Part shown: one piece after another, positions 1-11,757 of the stretch
Layout of the letters: every line of letters starts with the position of its first letter
Position numbering within the stretch: position 1 is the stretch's first letter
Source: Abelmoschus esculentus
Taxonomy: Eukaryota > Streptophyta > Magnoliopsida > Malvales > Malvaceae
NCBI GenBank assembly: GCA_035048815.1
Contig: JAUCBN010000020.1
Span: 8,687,501 to 8,751,500 of the forward strand
DNA length: 64,000 nt
Direction of reading: 5' to 3'
Program-made: the position numbers and the translations under genes
The notes under the pieces: model-generated
The model's input: the letters and a program-made list of their open reading frames with translations, nothing else
Databases searched by the model: none
Told to the model about the DNA's origin: nothing

Positions 1-1540
1 AATATATATAATTTCTTTAAAATTTTATTTTAAATTATTTTAAATTATATGTTTAGTACTTAAAATTTTTAATTTTTATTAATTAATTCAATAGTGTTCA
101 ACAGTGTTCATCTTTAGTGGTGTTCAGCAATGTTCGACGCACGTGGTAGACTCATCCTAATTTAAATTGGATGTAAATAGTTATTTTGTATTCAAATTAG
201 ATATTTGATTGTTCGATATTTGAAATTTTAAATTTTTTATAAATATTAATTTTGTTATATTTATTGTTTTTACTGGTTATATATAAAAAATTATTTTTTT
301 ATGGATAAAATCTTGTTGTATTAAATAATTTATTGATTGTTATATTTAAAAATCTAAAATTTTTATGTACAAGACCACCTAAAAAATAATTAAATAAAGT
401 CATGAATTCGGATATCTAAAATTTTCGGTCCAATACAAATCAATAATATACATTTTAAAAAAATTGTATATCCACAAATTAAGATTGAATCGGATCAGAT
501 ATCTGAAATCCATACCCCTACTACACGCTTTAAGATTGAATTATTAGAGGTGAACAAAGCCAACAATCTTGGAGTTTTTGTATAACAAAACGTGTTACAT
601 TGACAAACAAATCACAAAAAAATCAAACTATTGAAAACCATAAACAATTCATAAATCATAACATAATAACGTAAAAAATATATTCACGGTCATATATCTA
701 TCACAGTAGTAGATGATAATAGGTATTCCAACCTATTTTAGTGGAAGGGCACACTATTTGATTAAATCTATTAGTTTGTAGGGAATTCAATGTCGACTTT
801 GATAGAGATCAAATGATTGTTCGTGTACCTTTAACTTTAAAGGTATAAGCGGAGGCTCGCTTATTTATGTTTTCTCATATATATCTCTTTTCTTCAGTTA
901 TTGTGGATCCTATTTTCGTACCGATTCAAGATAGGTTTATTGGGCTCTAAGTTTTAATATGCGAGAATAGTCTAAGTATTTATACGAGTAAATATAATCC
1001 ATAGAATCGAAAAAAAATTATCAAAATGAAAGAGTTAACGATAATAACTATAAATGTACAAAGAAGCTCCTATCAAAGTTCATTATATATCTTTGGGTAC
1101 CTATCCTGAGATTTATGGACATTATCTAATAATAAGTTTAAGAAAACTTTTTGTATATACATTCTAATCATTATTGATCGTATTTCTCTTTACTGAGAAA
1201 TTGAAAAAGTTATTCAACATTTTTTTTTCAGATTTACTCATACGATAATAAGATAAAAAATATTATAAAATAAAAAAATACTATAAAAAACTAATTTAAT
1301 ATAAAAAGATCACAAACGATAATGACCAACATTAAAACTGACATAGTAGAAGTTTGAGAAAGTGGGAGAGCGGCTATCTTATTCTTAAATCATCAGGATA
1401 AGATTGTACGCATATCACACTTTCCTTTATATCTTATTTGATCTACTTCATAAGTCAATTCACCATGCACATAAAAATATAAATACAAATACAAATAGCA
1501 GTGAAGAATACAAAGGGGATGCTGATTTATTGACGGAAAC
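1..1540. other. AT-rich intergenic DNA, no gene seen
   Basis: This stretch is low-complexity AT-rich sequence with homopolymer runs and stop codons in all frames. I see no domain, no RNA gene and no terminal repeat pair. Its right end is the 3' flank of the xyloglucan endotransglucosylase gene, where the minus strand carries an AATAAA-like hexamer about 10 bases after the stop codon, rather close to act as the polyadenylation signal. Confidence 0.6.
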
Positions 1541-2771
1541 TCAAAGGTCCCTATCCCTCTTGCACTCGGGTGGCATCGTGGGGTACCTAGACCGATCCTT
1601 GCAATAGTTGTAAATGGTGAACTTTTTGCGGACCCAACGGAGTCTGCGCCACTGATAGGCGTCGAGGTCCTGGAACTCTTTCTTGTCCCACCATCTCTTG
1701 CCCTGCGTGGCGCAGAACTTGGCTTCCACAGACGATTCACATCCATCAATGTGGAAGCCTTTGTAGGCGGCAATGAATGGAGCTTTGGACCAGTCTGTCT
1801 TCTCGAGACCACCCCTCGTGGCCCAGTCATCGGCATTCCATAGACTCGAATAGATCTTCATTGGCTGGTCGAATGGGAATCTCACTCCCAGATCTTTGCT
1901 GTTTTTGAACACCCTGATCGGTATATTGTCCACGAAGAACCTGGATTTATTCGACTCGAATATAAATATCCAAATCTTGGAAGAAATAAAATATAGTATT
2001 AAATTGTAGCCAAAACATCACAAATTAGCTGCATTTGTAATGGTTTCAACATCCACAACTACGACCACATATGCAACTACTATTTAGTACTATGAGAGAA
2101 ATTGAACTAAAATACTTACACAATCTGATACAAGTTCCAGAGAACAGAGTAGGAATGGTAGGCTTTGGTTGGGTCAAACCAGAGATAAATCCTCTGTTCT
2201 CTGTCTCCTTTGCCACCGGAGAACACATTGGTCTGAAGAATGTACGGCTGTCCTGTTCTGTTCCCCAGGAACTCAAAATCTATCTCGTCGTGCTCTGAAT
2301 TCTGAGAAGATAACTGAAACAAATCGAACAACAAAATGTCAAAAAAATATCCAAATCCAACATCGGGGAATCAAGTTCTTGTTCTTTTTCTTACATAGAA
2401 AGCAGTAACGGTGCCAGCAGAATCTCCAGGAACCAGCTTCATTTGCATACTGAAATGTCCGAACAAGTACGATCCTTTGGACTGGAAACCAGTACCTTTT
2501 TGCAGTGCAAAACACAAACTGTTGTTAGAACATATGAAACACTCCTGTAAGAACAAATATCCATCGGATTAATTTTATTTATACCGGTGTATTTGTCGAG
2601 GAGGAGTTGAATCTCGGAGCCCCCATTAAAGTACTTGATGTGATCAAAAGCCCAAGTAGGCACGTAGTTTCTGGAGAATGGGACGGGGACAGGCTTTCTA
2701 GGCGGAGCTCCCATTGTTCCGGAGGCCATGAACAACAATCCCAGCAGCAAAATCCATAATGGTGAAGCCAT
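1541..2771 (-). CDS. XTH: Xyloglucan endotransglucosylase/hydrolase (XTH), four exons
   Basis: The enzyme cuts and rejoins (or hydrolyses) xyloglucan in the cell wall and is secreted. Exons on the minus strand are 2771-2585, 2495-2395, 2313-2120 and 1940-1541, all with GT/AG introns, giving 882 nt and 293 residues, normal for the family. Residues 1-22 form a signal peptide (hydrophobic core LWILLLGLLF, Ala at the likely cleavage site). The GH16 catalytic motif HDEIDFEFLG is at residues 104-113 (2292-2263), with Glu106 as nucleophile and Glu110 as acid/base by family knowledge. It is followed by the conserved N-glycosylation site Asn114-Arg-Thr. The C-terminal XET_C region holds four cysteines and ends in ECKRDRDL. 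By memory of the family it is closest to XTH6/XTH7-type proteins; I cannot rank paralogues. The ATG at 2771 is chosen because the signal peptide begins there. No frameshift or lost catalytic residue is seen, so the gene looks functional. Confidence 0.95.
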
Positions 2772-2963
2772 GTTTTTTTCTGTACAGCATGAAACAAACA
2801 TTCAGATATTGTAATAATAACTGAAACTGGAAAGAAAAAAATAGACATTCTCTTGGTGTAATGGGCTGAAATTTCAGGGAGACATTGACGAACAGGTTCT
2901 GAGAATTACCAGAAAGAAAGAGAGAGATGGGGAAGAATGAAGAAAACTAAAGCAGGGGGTGAG

Positions 2964-2972
2964 CCTTTATGT
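2964..2972 (-). promoter_or_regulatory. Possible TATA element of the XTH gene
   Basis: The minus strand reads TACATAAAGG here, about 195 bases upstream of the XTH start codon. It is a weak match to a plant TATA box, in a short region less AT-rich than its surroundings. The position is plausible for a 5' leader of 150-170 nt, but no other core element supports it. Confidence 0.3.
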
Positions 2973-2979
2973 AGGCTTT

Positions 2980-3705
2980 GATTTCAATGCTCAAGCTCGA
3001 GTTTTTACGATATAAAAGAATCTAAAAAAAAGTGTTTACAATATAAAACGAGATACAAATAATTTAAATATTTTAAAAATTAATGATTAATAGATTAATT
3101 TTTAAGTTTAAATTTAGTTTTTTTGAATATATCTATTAAATTAGATTATTTTTTTATTATAAAAAATAATACTTTGATTTAACTCAAAAAATATAAATAA
3201 AAAATTAAGTTATAAAATATAATTAGTAAATTAAATTAAATTAAATTTAATATTTATATTTATATTTAGAATCAATAAAATGCCTACCCTACATTCAAAA
3301 TCCAGGATTAAGTCTTAAATATAATATTAAACAATCATAAACATGGAAATTAGATAGTAAAATAGATACTTATATTTAAGAAAAATACATTTACTTATAA
3401 TTAGTTGATATAATAAGATAAGTTATTAAATATTTTAAATAAAATTAAATATTTAAATAAAAAAATTATAAAATTATTTATAATAATTTTTTTATAAAAT
3501 ATAAATTAAATTGGTTGATTAATAAAATATATATAATTAATTAAACTAAAAAAGACAATGCAATATGAAACTACGGCGGTGTGGTAAAAGCCTAGATTTG
3601 CGTGTGTCGTAAAAAGTAATTTGGACCATGTCGGTTTGGAATTTAGTGTTCCAAAAGGACGTGGAAAGTGGAGAAGAAACGATGAAAATCCTAGCCTCAA
3701 ATAAT
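2980..3705. other. AT-rich upstream region of the XTH gene
   Basis: The DNA is low complexity and rich in A and T, with no coding potential or recognised repeat. It separates the XTH gene from the MITE-like copies and probably contains the distal promoter. Confidence 0.5.
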
Positions 3706-4396
3706 TAGGTATTCAAAATTAACCGTAACCGTTATAATTAATCGTTAATCAGTATAATCGTTATATTTTATAAGTTAATTAATCAAACTACTAAAATTAA
3801 AAGATTATGGTTAATTAAACCATTAAAAATTATGGTTAATGGTTACGATTACGGTAATAAATTTCTTTTAAGGGTTAACTTATAGATTAACCATTATTAA
3901 ATTATTTATATATATATTTAAAATATAAGATAACTTTTTAAATTTTGGTGATAGTTTTTATGTCTGAAACTTTAATTATTATATGTTAGTTAAACATTCA
4001 TCTTTAAAACTTTAGATGATTTTTATATTTTGAACTTTAATGGTGTATTGCTACAATATTATATGCTACAAACTTTTTAAACTTTAAAATATTATGAAAC
4101 TCGTATGTTTTATCTTGTGTTAAAACTTTTTAAAATATTTTTATCTAATTATTTTTATCAAATTTTTAATAGATCATTTATCATACGAGATAATTATATT
4201 ATTTTTCTAAAAAATGAACATGTGATAAAAAATTATAATACATTATAGGTTAACCTATAATTGAATCGTTGGTTAACCGTAGCAGTTAATCGTTTCTTAA
4301 TGGTTAGGTTACGGTTAGTAAAATTCAATAACCGTTATAATGGTTAACTAACCGTTTAGGTTAAATAGTATGGTTAACCTACCATGAGCACCCTAG
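3706..4396. mobile_element. hAT-type MITE-like non-autonomous DNA element, copy 1
   Basis: The left end reads TAGGTATTCAAAATTAACC. The right end, read on the other strand, is TAGGGTGCTCATGGTAGG followed by TTAACC. These imperfect terminal inverted repeats fit the TAGGG(G)TGTTCATGG pattern common in plant hAT MITEs. The interior is AT-rich, noncoding and full of GGTTAACC/GGTTAATTAACC palindromes near both ends. No matching 8-bp target duplication is visible (left flank caaataat, right flank tgatatta), so the class call rests on the termini and on the second copy next door. Confidence 0.55.
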
Positions 4397-4408
4397 TGAT
4401 ATTAGGAG

Positions 4409-4886
4409 TAGGGGTATTCAAAATTAACCATAATCGTTATCCGTAACCGTTAATCAGTATAACCATCACATTTTACAGGTTAATTAACAGAATTGTTAAA
4501 ATTAAAAGTTTATGGTTAATCGAACCATTAAGAATGGTGGTTAATTGTTACGGTTACGATTATGAATTTTGACTAAGAGTTAACCTATAGGTTAACCGTT
4601 ATTAAATTATTTATTTATATAAATATTTAAAATATAAGATAACTTTTTAAACTTTGGTAATGATTTTTATGTTTTGAACTTTGATTATTATATATTAGTT
4701 AAATATTTATCTTTATAGGTTAACCGTTATTAAATTAATTTTGTATTGCTACAATGTTATATGCTGTAAACTTTTTAAACTTTAAAAATATTATGAAACT
4801 TATATGTTTTGTATTGTGTTAAAACTTTTTAAAATATCTTTATTTAAGTATTTTTTATCAAATTTTTAATAGATCATTTATCATAG
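4409..4886. mobile_element. hAT-type MITE-like element, copy 2, truncated on the right
   Basis: It starts with TAGGGGTATTCAAAATTAACC-like sequence and follows copy 1 base by base with scattered differences, including the shared stretch atagatcatttatcata. The match stops where TGTAACACC begins at 4887. It lies only 12 bp after copy 1 in the same orientation, so this is either a tandem duplication or two insertions into one site. The missing right end was not found further along. Confidence 0.6.
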
Positions 4887-6790
4887 TGTAACACCTCAAT
4901 CCCGATTCAATGTGTCACATTTGGGTCAACCCAGACCCAACGCATCAAAATTCTTTTAAAATTACGTGTTCCAAAATCTCAAAATATCACATATCATAAA
5001 TCCACGTAGATCAAAGTGAAATATAATAAAGTGTTACAAAATAGGAGCTCATTTTCAAAATACATTATCCGATTCAAAATGAAATCTAAAGTAAAGGTAC
5101 AAACTCAATATGTGGTAGGGCCCTATGAATACATTAAGTCCAAACTAAATATCAAGTACTATACTCTTTTCACGGCTTCGATGCTAGGAAATCCTCCTCG
5201 ATGTGTTCCTCCAAAGCTACCTATCACCTACGCCACGGAAAAACCACAATTCCGCACGCTGACCTAACAAAGCTCAGTAGTATATTTCTACTCTACTGCA
5301 ATTCATAAATATCATAAAACGAGTATTCAAGATAAGATAGTCAAGAGTGCACAGAAAAGCTTCTAAACTAAGGTTCATCTCCTAATCTACCTTAGCTAGA
5401 GCTCTCAAGTTATTATTCTCAAACCATCAACATAAAGAAAGATTACATGCCTTATCAGTCTTATCTACTCAGTCTCATACAGCCTAACAAGTTACTCGAG
5501 ATCACACAACCCACCAAGTTATAAGTACTTTACCCCAGTCGCACATCTTTAGGGTAAGAAGGTCATCAATCACTGATAACATAACATACGCACATACATG
5601 CAACATCTATAACTATTGGCCAAACATAGCCCTACTATAACCGTGCTCACATAGTCGTTGGGTTTCCCCGTGATCACAAAGCCATCGGGTTGGACCATAT
5701 TTGGGTCAACATAGCCACGGATACGTACGGGACATACTTGGATCAACATAGCCACAAGTAGTCTGATTATGAGGTCACATAGCCCATAAGGTTACTCGAA
5801 TTCACATAGCCCTTCGAGTTGCTTGATGCTCACACAGCTCATCAAGTTCTTGATGCTCACACAACCCATCAAGTTATATTCCTTATCTGGATCAACATAG
5901 CCACTGATAGGTTCGAACTGCATCCAGATTACATAGACCGTGGACACGTCGATCGTACTCACTCACACAACCCAAAATACATATCCCATTAACTAAGTGT
6001 TCATGCACTGACTCTAGGATATCCGGATTTTCTTTACTAAGACATACAAGTAACACATGCTCCACGAGCATCCATACATAATATCAAGCTGAGATAAGCA
6101 TATAACTTAACTACTATCCAAGGCATCTCCTATAATTAAGATTAGACAATCTAAAACCACTAGCTCATTTACAAGATTCTCTTTAGATTAATTCATTAAC
6201 CAAAGCCCCTTAAGTATATAAGTGTCCCATTAGCACATAGAAAGGGCCTTAAACGCCATACGCTAATATCTGGTCCACCATGGATCCTTAGGAAAGCACA
6301 ATACTAAGCCACCTATCATATACTAAGCCATTGTTCATAAATTCACATATTGGGGGTAATAAACTTAGTTTATCAGTATTGTAATTCATTTCATGGCTTA
6401 ATTAACCTATAAGAACCCATAACATACCTTACGGAACCCCCAAACTCAACCCTTAGAAACTTGGATAGATTTCACAAGGGTATCGATACACCTATAGGAC
6501 AGTATCGAAACGACCCTGTATTGAAACATTTCCCTTGCTTATCGATACACTAAGGCAATGGCTTAAGACCATGGGAAAACTACTCGTATCGATACACCTA
6601 TATGGGGTATCGAAACGCACAGAGTATCGATATACCTCCTTCGCGTATCGATATGCTAAGATAAACGACTTAGTAAAACCCAAGGGAAAAAACATCCGTA
6701 TCGATACCCCTATAGGGGTGGTATCGATACGCCTCCCTATTTCGATACTCCCCTAAAAAGGTATTCAAACGATTTGCTATTGGAGTTTAT
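4887..6790. mobile_element. Degenerate LTR-like sequence, probably Ty3/gypsy (TGTAACACC type)
   Basis: The sequence begins TGTAACACCTCAATCCCG exactly where MITE copy 2 breaks off, as expected for an LTR inserted into it. TGTAACACC is a common LTR start in plant Ty3/gypsy chromoviruses. Inside are imperfect repeats of the phrase (cttgatgctcacacarcycatcaag) around 5770-5880 and a GTATCGATAC cluster near the right end. There is no partner LTR in the window, so the class, orientation and right border are inferred only. Confidence 0.4.
6480..6752. repeat. Cluster of palindromic GTATCGATAC-type motifs
   Basis: TATCGATA or a near form occurs about nine times in 270 bp, usually followed by a short C-rich stretch such as CCCCTATAGGGG that is itself palindromic. 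The spacing is irregular, so this is not a simple microsatellite. The same motif reappears at 57285-57370 in the tail of a copia element. Confidence 0.7.
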
Positions 6791-6849
6791 GAAGATATAT
6801 TGAACAAATTTATGAATGATTTATCACATGTAGAAAGGCCAAATTCAAT

Positions 6850-7475
6850 GTATAGCCCCACAAATTGTATTCACCGTTACCTGTATCAACATCTCCTTGG
6901 ATGGATATTTTTATGGACTTTGTATTATGCTTTCTATGAACCAAGACAAACAAAGATTCTAGTTTTATTGTTGATAGATTTTGTAAAATTACATATTTTA
7001 TAACATATAACAAGATAGAAGATGATTACAATATTGCTAATATATTTTATAACATATAAAATTACATATTTTATAACATATAACAAGATGATTACAATAT
7101 TGCTAATATATTTTTAAGGATATTATGTAATTTAATAGAATTTTAAGGACTGTTTTCTTGAATAAGGATGTGAAGTTTTGAGTCATTTTTAGAGGATATT
7201 GTAAGGAAATATAATAATAAAATTATTATTTAAATTGACTTGTCACCTAGATTAATGGCTAGACTGAAGTTACTAGGTACTTTCAACCTTATTAAGATCA
7301 ATTATTCGCAAGAATTTTAGAGTATGAAAAGAGTGTTTACTCATGTTGAGTTTGCATATAATTGATATATGAACTCTACAACCGAAAATTCACCTTTTGA
7401 AGTCGTATATGACTTTAACTCATTGTCATTGTTTGATATCTTAACTCATGAACCGACCCATATATTTTAAAATTC
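6850..7475 (+). pseudogene. Remnant of a Ty3/gypsy (chromovirus-type) integrase
   Basis: Fragments in shifting plus-strand frames match the integrase core of plant gypsy elements. Examples are a piece resembling 'P-W-x-D-I-F-M-D-F-V' near 6895-6930, 'D-R-F-C-K' near 6975, and 'ENSPFEVVYDFNSLSLFD' near 7388-7440, the conserved SPFEVVYG(F/L)NP segment. Many stop codons and indels are present and the catalytic residues cannot be followed. It may belong to the same old element as the LTR-like sequence to its left. Confidence 0.6.
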
Positions 7476-8071
7476 AGGTTGTTACATTAAATGTCTAGTT
7501 TCCTAAGACCATTGCGGGTTATTTTGTTAATTTTGATATTAAAATTTAAATATTTGTAAATATTAAATTACATATTTTTAGTAAATATAATCACTTATAT
7601 TAATTAAGTTATATATCCAATAAAATTAAAATTCAATTTATTAAACTTAATTCAATTTTTATATCATCTTAGATACCGTGATGAGAAACTAAAATTTTTA
7701 AGCAAGATTAAAGGTTTGAATTCTGATATTATAAATTAAGTAAATTAGATTGAAAAATTAATCATATTAACCTTTATAATATTTGATTTAAATTAATTAA
7801 TAAATTAAATATCGATAATTAAAAAAATCTCTTAAAAATCAAGTTTTAAACATCTAATTTAAATTCATGTTTGTAAATATAATAACATTAATTAATTAAA
7901 AATACTAAGAACCAAGACCCTAATTCATTATTCTAAAAAAAATCAATAATTCTCAACGTGATATAAAAACTCAAATGCTTAAAAAAAATCAAGAAACATA
8001 AGAGTATATTTTACCTTATAATGTAACAATGACGTGACATCATCAAAGTCAAATCTTGATTAAATATGTTG
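7476..8071. other. AT-rich DNA without recognised features
   Basis: No coding frame, terminal repeat or RNA gene was seen. The last five bases, TAAAG (8072-8076), are the probable left target-site flank of the following LTR array. Confidence 0.5.
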
Positions 8072-8076
8072 TAAAG

Positions 8077-8773
8077 TTTCACGTCCCGTACATTGGGGTT
8101 CGTGACAGTCACGCACAAGTCCGACAAAAAGGTTCCATCAGGCTTGCTAAGACCACCAGACTTTGCCCAAGACTTGGAGAATGCTAGAGAACCCGTTTCG
8201 AATATGGAAAGAGACAACTTTTCAGATAAAGATAAGGAAGAATCTTGTCATATCAGGAGAGATCAGCTATCCAGGGAAACATTCCTATAAATTGATATAA
8301 TTAGAAAGGATTTGATAGAGTTTCCTTAGATAGGTGATTTTGTATTTAATTTGGGCTAATCATGATCATCCGTGTAAATCGATCCTAACCATTAATTGAG
8401 TGAGAGATCAGTTATAAATAGAGAGCTCTTACCCTCGTTTGTACTCACCCAACAATTCCATTCATCCTCTCTGAGAAAAGTAATAAAAAGCTCTAACATT
8501 TACTCTAGTTTCTCTCTTGTTCTTCTTTTAAGCTTTCTGTTCATGTTGCCTCTCGAGTGGCTAAGAGTAGCCACCCTAGTGCTATTAAGCTTCCGCATCC
8601 ATCGAAACCTTGAGGGCTTTTTTTGGCCTTTTTCGAGCTAGAGTTCTCGCAAGGTTAGTTGAAGGTTGACTTAGTCACTGAGATCGGACCAAGTAGCGTC
8701 ACGAAATGTATAAGGCCGCACGTTCTGGACGAGTAGAAGAGTTATACGGATGTGAAACTCTACGAACGTGACA
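8077..8773 (+). repeat. LTR A of the gag-only element
   Basis: It begins TTTCACGTCCCG (mutated from TGTCACGTCC in the other copies) and ends ACGTGACA. It is 697 bp, aligns along its full length with LTR B and LTR C, and carries a TATAAATA promoter box at 8413-8420. It was probably the left outer LTR of the first integration. Confidence 0.85.
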
Positions 8774-8775
8774 AG

Positions 8776-8787
8776 TGGTATCAGAGC
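8776..8787 (+). other. Primer binding site (initiator tRNA-Met type)
   Basis: TGGTATCAGAGC lies two bases downstream of LTR A and is the standard plant iMet primer binding site that starts minus-strand DNA synthesis. Confidence 0.85.
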
Positions 8788-9128
8788 GAGTCAAGGGGAA
8801 CTTTACCGTAGGACCAAGGGTGTCCGAGTCAAGGTAAATCAAGTCTAGATGGAGATGTATCTAAAGGCATCTTAGCACGCGACATCACTTGGAGGGAAGA
8901 GTCAAAGTGAGCAGTCCTTATAGGGACATAAGCAAGCCGAGACACCGATAAGCCACCAAGATGATGTGAGGAATGGTGTAGAGGATCGAACGAGGTATGT
9001 GCCGACACAAGCAGTTCTTATGTGGTAACCGCATCAAGTGAGGCATCGAGTAACAACATCCAAGGAGTACCAACCTAGGATCGTTCTAGTAGAGCGACGA
9101 GGGCATCGCTAAGTTTAGTGGGGGAGAA
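8788..9128 (+). mobile_element. Short internal region (gag deleted)
   Basis: After the primer binding site the sequence jumps at once to the 3' internal segment that precedes LTR C (compare 11430-11757), ending in the polypurine tract GTGGGGGAGAA. The whole gag region is missing, so LTR A, this segment and LTR B form a miniature, TRIM-like derivative. The join lies at a short GGGGA/ACTT microhomology. Confidence 0.8.
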
Positions 9129-9825
9129 TGTCACGTCCTGCACATTGGGGTCCGTGATAGTTGTGCACAAGTCTGACAAAAAGGTTTTATCGGGCTTGCC
9201 AAGACCATCAGACTTGGCCGAAGACTTGGAGAATGCTAGAGAGCCCGTTTCGAATATGGAAAGAGGCAACTTATCAAATAAAGATAAGGAAGAATCTTAC
9301 CATATCGGGAGAGATCAGTTATCCAGGGAAATATTCCTATGAATTGATATAATTAGATAGGATTTGATAGAGTTTCCTTAGATAGGTGATTTTGTATTTA
9401 ATTCGGGCTAATCCTTGTCATCCGTGTAAATCGATCCTGACCATTAATTGAGTGAGAGCTCAACTATAAATAGAGAGCTCTCACCTTTATTTGTACTCAC
9501 CCAACAATACTATTCATCCTCTCTGAGAAGAGTAATAAAAAGTTCTAGCATTTACTCTAGTTTCTCTCTTGTTCTTCTTTTAAGCTTTTCGTTCTTGTTG
9601 CCTCTCGAGTGGCTAAGAGTAGCCACCCTAGTGCTATTAAGCTTCCGCATCCATCGAAGCCTTGAGGGCTTTTCCTAGACTTTTCCGAGCTAGAGTTCTC
9701 GTAAGGTTAGTTGAAGGTTGACTTAGTCGTTGAGATCGGACCAAGTTGCATCATGAAGTGTTTAAGGCCGCACGTTCCGGACAAGTAGAGGAGTTCTACG
9801 AAAATGAAACTCTACGAACGTGACA
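9129..9825 (+). repeat. LTR B of the gag-only element
   Basis: It runs from TGTCACGTCCTGC to ACGTGACA, 697 bp, with a TATAAATA box at 9465-9472. It serves as 3' LTR of the short unit on its left and as 5' LTR of the long unit on its right. Confidence 0.85.
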
Positions 9826-9827
9826 AG

Positions 9828-9839
9828 TGGTATCAGAGC
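9828..9839 (+). other. Primer binding site (initiator tRNA-Met type)
   Basis: TGGTATCAGAGC is found two bases after LTR B, identical to the site after LTR A. Confidence 0.85.
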
Positions 9840-9908
9840 GAGTCAAGGGGACTTGTGTTCGAACCTGCTTGCTGTTGCAGTCAAGCTAGTTCGTGAAAAG
9901 TGATCGAG

Positions 9909-11242
9909 ATGGTAAGACGAAGATATGGTGTTACGATACAGACGTTGGAGACCTTTAAGAATAATATCTTAGAGAAAGTTCAAAACAATCTTAAAGGCAT
10001 GTATTGTGACTTGAATGACTAAGATTGCATCCTTAAGACCACCACAGAAAGCATAAAAGAGACCCAAGGTGTCTTGGAATCTCACCTTAACCGGTTGGAG
10101 TCCTTGGAGGACAGGTTCAAGGACAAGATGCAATGTGTTCTCAAAAAGTTGGAGATCGTTCGAGGGAGTAATGCTTGTGAAGTCGAAGTGAAAGCTTTAT
10201 GGATGGGCTCAAGAATGAGCTACTCGGTTGCAAGACCGCAATGAGTGAATGGGGTATGCTCAAGACCTTCATAGACAAACTTAGATCGAGGGTAGAACTT
10301 GCATCAAAGCAAAGAGATGCCCATGTTTCTTAAAAGGCCAATGATGAGGCTTAGTTGCTGACCGAGCTTGTGGGAGACAAGCCAACAAGCATCGAGACGA
10401 CCAAGCCCATAAAGAAAGACAATGGGAGTGGTAAGACTAAGTCCGCGCGAGAAAAGAAGGTGAGCAAAAGATTGAAGTGTTACTTTTGTGATATCCAACA
10501 TTTGATAAGGAGTTGTCCGGAGAAGAATCGTCTTACTGTCATCGTCAAGGAACCAGATGAGCCACAAGGAGAAATAGTGCGAATTGGCGCGATTTTTTAT
10601 TCCAACAAGCCAAGTAAGAACCAAGGTGCGACTATGAGTGCCAAAGTAGTCGAACCAAGGTTGAGACCCGGTGCGATAGCAAATAACAAATCCATCAAGT
10701 CGAGGGTAAAAAGGAAGCAACTAAAGTGCCACCAATGTAAGAGGCCACACAAGTTGCGAAATTGCCCGTTAAATTATGCTACAATCTACATTGATTGAAT
10801 GCTAAAAGAGCTACACATGTCCGAGAAGGCTACCAAGGTGCTTACCGAGGGTGTTCGTGGGAAGAACACTTCTTCAGAGACCACGATCACGAAAGGGTCG
10901 AAGGGAGCCAAGCCGAAGAGGGACATAACGACTGTGCAGACACCACCCATGGGAAAGGTGGAGAAGAAGCGAAGGACTTCAAATAAGAAGCGTCAACGCA
11001 AAAGGAAACACCGAATTTCGAGGAAAAAGGGTCGATGCAAGAAGAGATATCCAAACATTAAGTCAGATGGGCGGATACGATCGAGGGCAACCGACTTCGT
11101 AAAAGGGTCGATGCAACATCATGCAAAAAACTTTGAGGCAGAAAGTTCAATGCAAAGGGGGCCAGACTTCGTAGAGACAAAAGGGCTGACCCATTTTAGA
11201 GTAAATGCGAAGGCCAAGAGGAAGGTACATCAAAAGAGATGA
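9909..11242 (+). pseudogene. gag: Degenerate gag with two zinc knuckles
   Basis: The frame opens with an ATG at 9909 and a coiled-coil-like, Leu/Glu/Lys-rich N-terminus (about 9990-10310), broken by in-frame stops and frameshifts. From 10355 to 10798 an open frame carries two zinc knuckles of the form CX2CX3HX4C: CYFCDIQHLIRSC and CHQCKRPHKLRNC. The CX3H spacing, rather than CX4H, is typical of one plant gag family (knuckles like CFLCDGPH...). A following frame (10799-11242) is Lys/Arg-rich and looks like nucleocapsid tail. The central capsid segment expected between coiled coil and knuckles seems to be missing. There is no protease or pol. The protein is probably dead in this copy. Confidence 0.7.
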
Positions 11243-11757
11243 CTCATTTTAGAGTAAACCCATTTTGAGTTTGATTTACCATCATTTTGGAGTGTAGGTC
11301 GAGTAAGAGCTAGCTCATATTGCGGAGAAGAAAAAGCTTGGAAGGGACCTTTCAGAGTTTTAAGGAGCCAACCAGATGTGTTGATGAGTCTGAAAGTTCG
11401 TTCAGTGTTCAATGTGGTGACACCCAAGACTTTGCCATAGGACCAAGGGTGTCCGAGTCAAGGTAAATCAAGTCTAGATGGAGATGTATCTAAAGGCATC
11501 TTAGCACGCGACATCCTTGGAGGGAAGAGTCAAAGTAAGCAGTCCTTATGGGGGACATAAGCAAGTCGAGACACCGATAAGCCACCAAGATGATGTGAGG
11601 AATGGTGCAGAGGATCGAACGAGGCAGGAGCCGACGCAAGCAATTCTTATGTGGTAACCGCATCAAGCTGAGGCATCGAGTAGCAACATCCAAGGAGTAC
11701 CAACCTAGGATCATTCTAGTAGAGCGACGAGGGCATCGCTAAGTTTAGTGGGGAGAA

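Noticed and set aside
1404..1607. Plus-strand frame opposite the last XTH exon
   Set aside because: It is antisense to the XTH 3' end and has no family match.
5570..5950. Repeated phrases of the type 'cacatagcccatcaagtt', considered as a coding repeat or regulatory array
   Set aside because: The repeats are irregular and lie in an LTR-like sequence; similar phrases are usual in plant gypsy LTRs.
8093..8641. Open frames repeated in all three LTRs of the gag-only element (e.g. 8093-8290, 8396-8641 and their copies)
   Set aside because: They move with the LTRs, overlap the promoter region and have no domain; the 81-codon hydrophobic frame near 8396 is conserved only as far as the LTR is.
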